A DNA stretch of 7,886 bases from Nitriliruptoraceae bacterium (GTDB lineage: Bacteria > Actinomycetota > Nitriliruptoria > Nitriliruptorales > Nitriliruptoraceae), in the NCBI GenBank assembly GCA_007125475.1, contig SLDB01000009.1, forward strand, positions 1 to 7,886. Reading direction: 5' to 3'. The translations under genes and the position numbers were made by a program. This document shows positions 5,418-7,886 of the stretch, piece by piece; the first letter of the stretch is position 1; each line of letters starts with the position of its first letter. Under the pieces are notes generated by a model. That model saw nothing but the letters and a program-made list of their open reading frames with translations, searched no databases and had not been told where the DNA came from.

Positions 5418-5467
5418 ACGTCAGTGGAGACGCCTCGCGCCGCAGCGCGAGCCGCCCCTACTGATGT
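5418..5467 (+). promoter_or_regulatory. Long imperfect hairpin in the pnp leader, candidate RNase III site
   Basis: Two arms pair in one continuous register around the tetraloop CGCA (5441-5444). The inner helix is 5434-5440 with 5445-5451 (7 bp). A C-C mismatch is followed by 5431-5432 with 5453-5454. Next come an A-C mismatch, the 5429-5456 pair, a second A-C mismatch, and 5426-5427 with 5458-5459. The outer helix is 5418-5425 with 5460-5467 (8 bp, one G-U). That is 20 pairs over 23 positions. In E. coli and Streptomyces the rpsO-pnp spacer carries an RNase III-cleaved stem through which PNPase limits its own synthesis; position and shape here match that role. The control itself is inferred. 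Confidence 0.65.
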
Positions 5468-5491
5468 GCCGGCCACCTGTCCCGCGGATCC

Positions 5492-5520
5492 CGACGTCCG
5501 GAGCTACGCACCGGACGACG
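5492..5520 (+). other. Stem-loop shortly before the pnp ribosome binding site
   Basis: Segment 5495-5501 (CGTCCGG) pairs perfectly with 5511-5517 (CCGGACG) around a 9-nt loop. Beyond an A-A mismatch, 5492-5493 pairs with 5519-5520. It ends eight bases before the AGGAGG of pnp, leaving the ribosome binding site single-stranded in this fold. It may be part of the same control region as the longer hairpin upstream. Confidence 0.5.
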
Positions 5521-5528
5521 AGACCATC

Positions 5529-5534
5529 AGGAGG
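5529..5534 (+). promoter_or_regulatory. Ribosome binding site of pnp
   Basis: AGGAGG at 5529-5534, a full consensus Shine-Dalgarno, lies 5 nt before GTG 5540. It is the strongest such site in the window and fixes the pnp start. Confidence 0.9.
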
Positions 5535-5539
5535 CCCAC

Positions 5540-7886
5540 GTGGGCAAGCTCGGGTCCTACGAGCACGCCGTCGAGATCGACGGCAAGACGATCACATTCG
5601 AAGCAGGCACGCTCGCCGCTCAGGCCGGCGGCGCCGTCGTCACCGGGATCGGTGACACCAAGGTCCTCACCACGACGACCGCCTCGAAGCAGGTGAAGGA
5701 CTTCCTGCCGTTCTTCCCGTTGACGATCGAGGTCGAGGAGCGGATGTACGCCAACGGCCGCATCCCCGGCTCGTTCTTCAAGCGGGAGGGGCGGCCGTCG
5801 GAGAACGCCATCCTCGTGTGCCGCCTCACCGACCGGCCGCTGCGGCCGACGTTCGCCGAGGGCCTGCGCAACGAGGTCCAGGTCGTCAACACCATCATCC
5901 AGACCACCCAGTTCGACCCCTACGACGTCGTGGCCATGAACGGCTCGTCGCTGTCGACGATGCTGTCGGGGATCCCGTTCGCGGGACCGGTCGCCGCGGT
6001 GCGTTACGCCCTGATGCGTGACGGCTCCTGGGTCGCCTTCCCCTCCTTCGAGGAGATCGAGGAGGAGGCCGTCTTCAACATGGTGATCTCCGGCCGTGTC
6101 GAGGACGACGGCGAGGTCGCGATCCTGATGATCGAGGCCGAGGCGACCGCCGACGCGTGGGTGAAGGTCGACATGGGCGCACCGGCCCCGACCGAAGCCC
6201 TCGTCGGTGAGGCGATCGAGTCCGTGAAGCCGATCATCCGCCAGCTCTGCGAGGCCCAGCAGGCGTTCGTGGACGAGGTCGGGGTGCGTGACGCCGGCGA
6301 GTTCCCGCTGTTCCCGCCGCACAGCGACGAGGTCTACGACCTCGTTTTCGCCGACGTCGGCTCCCGCATCGAAGACGTCTACCGCAACTCCGAGCTCGGC
6401 AAGGAGGCCAAGGACGAGGCGCTGGCGGTGATCCGCGAGGACGCGATCGCCCACGTCGTCGCCGACGGACCGGCCGACCTCGACGAGGACGACCGTGCCA
6501 AGCAGGCCGTGGAGGCGTTCCGCACCGCCGAGAAGAAGGTGGTGCGCCGCCTCATCGTCGACGAGGGCTTCCGGATCGACGGGCGCAGCGTCACCGACCT
6601 TCGGCCGGTCACCGCCGAGGTCTCCGTCCTCCCCAAGACCCACGGCTCCGCGTTGTTCCAGCGGGGGGACACGCAGGTCCTCTCGGTGCTCTCGCTGGGG
6701 ACGATGCGTGAGGCCCAGCGCCTCGACACCCTCGACCCGGCCGACGAGAAGCTGTTCCTGCACCACTACAACATGCCCCCGTACTCGACCGGCGAGGCCG
6801 GCCGTGTCGGGAGCCCCAAGCGCCGCGAGATCGGTCACGGCGCCCTCGCCGAGCGGGCGATCCTCCCCATGCTGCCGGACACCGACGAGTGGCCGTACGC
6901 GATGCGGATCGTCTCCGACGTGCTGAGCTCGAACGGCTCGACCTCGATGGGCTCGGTGTGCGCGACCTCCCTGGCACTGATGGACGGCGGGGTCCCCACC
7001 CACGCCCCCGTCTCCGGGATCGCGATGGGCCTGGTGTACGAGAACGGCAAGTACACCACGCTCACCGACATCCAGGGCGTCGAGGACTTCTTCGGCGACA
7101 TGGACTTCAAGGTCGCCGGCCCCGAGGAGTTCATCACCGCGCTGCAGCTCGACACCAAGCTCGCCGGGATCCCGGCCAACGTCCTGCAGGACGCCCTGCT
7201 GCAGGCGCGTGACGCCCGTCTGGAGATCCTCGGGGTGATGAACGCCGCGATCGCCGAACCGCGCGCCGAGGTCGCCGAGACCGCGCCGCGGGTCGAGATC
7301 GTGCACATCCCGCAGGACAAGATCGGTGCGGTGATCGGTCCGCGCGGCGCGATCATCAAGGAGCTCGTCGAAGCCACCGGCGCCCAGATCGACGTCGACG
7401 AGGAGGCCGGCCACGGCGTCGTCAAGATCTACGCGGACTCCAAGGAGGTCGCGCAGGACGCCCTGGACCGCATCAATGCGATCGCGAACCCACAGCTGCC
7501 GGAGAAGGGCGAGCGCTACCACGCCACCGTGGTCAAGACCGTCGACTTCGGGGCGTTCGTCTCGCTCACCCCGGGCACCGACGGGCTGCTGCACATCTCC
7601 GAGCTCTCCAAGATCGCGGGTAAGCGCCTGAACCACGCCGAGGAGGCCGTCGAGGTCGGCCAGCAGGTCCTCGTCGAGGTGATGGACATCCTCGACGGTG
7701 GACGCAAGTTCAAGCTGCAGTACGTCGGGGAGAAGTCCGGCGGCGATCGCGGCGAGGGCTCGCGTGAGTCGGCCCCGGCGGTCGAGGCCGCCCCGGCGGC
7801 CGTCGAGGAGGCGGCCACCCCGGTCGCCGACGACGCCCCGGCCGAGTCGGCCGACGAGCCGCGCGGTGGTGGAACACCCCGTCGCC
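5540..7886 (+). CDS. pnp: Polyribonucleotide nucleotidyltransferase (PNPase), 3' end outside the window
   Basis: Phosphorolytic 3'-5' exoribonuclease that also makes heteropolymeric tails in many bacteria; acts as a trimeric ring in the cytosol. The frame runs from GTG 5540 to the window end without a stop, giving 782 visible residues. Order: first RNase PH-like core (about 10-230) with FFKREGR (79-85); an all-helical linker (about 240-340); the catalytic second core (about 350-575) with SNGSTSM (phosphate-site S467-T468-S469) and GDMDFK; a KH domain with GPRG (600-603); an S1 domain (about 657-729); then an Ala/Glu/Pro-rich acidic tail turning basic (RGGGTPRR). Catalytic Asp516, Asp522 and Lys524 keep the spacing of E. 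coli Asp486/Asp492/Lys494. E. coli Arg79 of the RNA-binding loop is Lys81, a mild change. Sequence is closest to the actinobacterial type. Its leader suggests autoregulation. Confidence 0.98.
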   Translation, partial: MGKLGSYEHAVEIDGKTITFEAGTLAAQAGGAVVTGIGDTKVLTTTTASKQVKDFLPFFPLTIEVEERMYANGRIPGSFFKREGRPSENAILVCRLTDRPLRPTFAEGLRNEVQVVNTIIQTTQFDPYDVVAMNGSSLSTMLSGIPFAGPVAAVRYALMRDGSWVAFPSFEEIEEEAVFNMVISGRVEDDGEVAILMIEAEATADAWVKVDMGAPAPTEALVGEAIESVKPIIRQLCEAQQAFVDEVGVRDAGEFPLFPPHSDEVYDLVFADVGSRIEDVYRNSELGKEAKDEALAVIREDAIAHVVADGPADLDEDDRAKQAVEAFRTAEKKVVRRLIVDEGFRIDGRSVTDLRPVTAEVSVLPKTHGSALFQRGDTQVLSVLSLGTMREAQRLDTLDPADEKLFLHHYNMPPYSTGEAGRVGSPKRREIGHGALAERAILPMLPDTDEWPYAMRIVSDVLSSNGSTSMGSVCATSLALMDGGVPTHAPVSGIAMGLVYENGKYTTLTDIQGVEDFFGDMDFKVAGPEEFITALQLDTKLAGIPANVLQDALLQARDARLEILGVMNAAIAEPRAEVAETAPRVEIVHIPQDKIGAVIGPRGAIIKELVEATGAQIDVDEEAGHGVVKIYADSKEVAQDALDRINAIANPQLPEKGERYHATVVKTVDFGAFVSLTPGTDGLLHISELSKIAGKRLNHAEEAVEVGQQVLVEVMDILDGGRKFKLQYVGEKSGGDRGEGSRESAPAVEAAPAAVEEAATPVADDAPAESADEPRGGGTPRR

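Noticed and set aside
5504..7636. Antisense open frame of about 710 codons opposite pnp
   Set aside because: Same GC-periodicity artefact. The composition is abnormal (Asp, Val, Gly, Leu, Arg), no family is recognisable, and it lies fully opposite a textbook PNPase.

Overview
The window is a high-GC (about 70% by eye), ordinary housekeeping locus from the core translation/RNA-metabolism cluster of an actinobacterium-like genome. All seven genes lie on the + strand, in the order infB (5' end missing) - ylxP (DUF503) - rbfA - truB - ribF - rpsO - pnp (3' end missing). Three things point to Actinomycetota: the Gly/Pro/Arg-rich, low-complexity N-terminal region of IF2; the long loop in RbfA; and the close match of the PNPase and S15 sequences to the actinobacterial type. 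A deep-branching class rather than Streptomyces or Mycobacterium is possible, because the IF2 N-terminal domain differs from what I recall of those genera. That placement is inference only.

Layout. Positions 1-4837 form one tight transcription unit: infB (to 2050), ylxP (2090-2419), rbfA (2463-2909), truB (2952-3908) and ribF (3905-4837). Gaps are about 40 nt, and truB and ribF overlap by 4 nt (GTGA). Then comes a 242-nt non-coding stretch (4838-5079) with a weak promoter candidate and a highly foldable leader. It is followed by rpsO (5080-5352, TTG start). A 187-nt non-coding stretch (5353-5539) holds three stem-loops, and then pnp runs from 5540 off the end of the window. Starts are mostly non-ATG (GTG for rbfA, ribF and pnp; TTG for rpsO), but each is backed by a good Shine-Dalgarno sequence.

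How the genes work together. IF2 brings fMet-tRNA to the 30S subunit. RbfA and ribosomal protein S15 act in 30S assembly. TruB makes the conserved T-loop pseudouridine of tRNA. PNPase degrades and trims RNA. RibF makes FMN and FAD and is metabolically separate, though it usually sits next to truB. YlxP is a conserved small protein of uncertain role.

I found no new gene system: no mobile element, CRISPR array, tRNA, rRNA or foreign-looking gene. The parts worth a second look are the two structured RNA intervals around rpsO. One is a long imperfect hairpin before pnp that fits the RNase III/PNPase autoregulation seen in other bacteria. The other is an rpsO leader that can fold into a three-way junction, the kind of shape S15 recognises.
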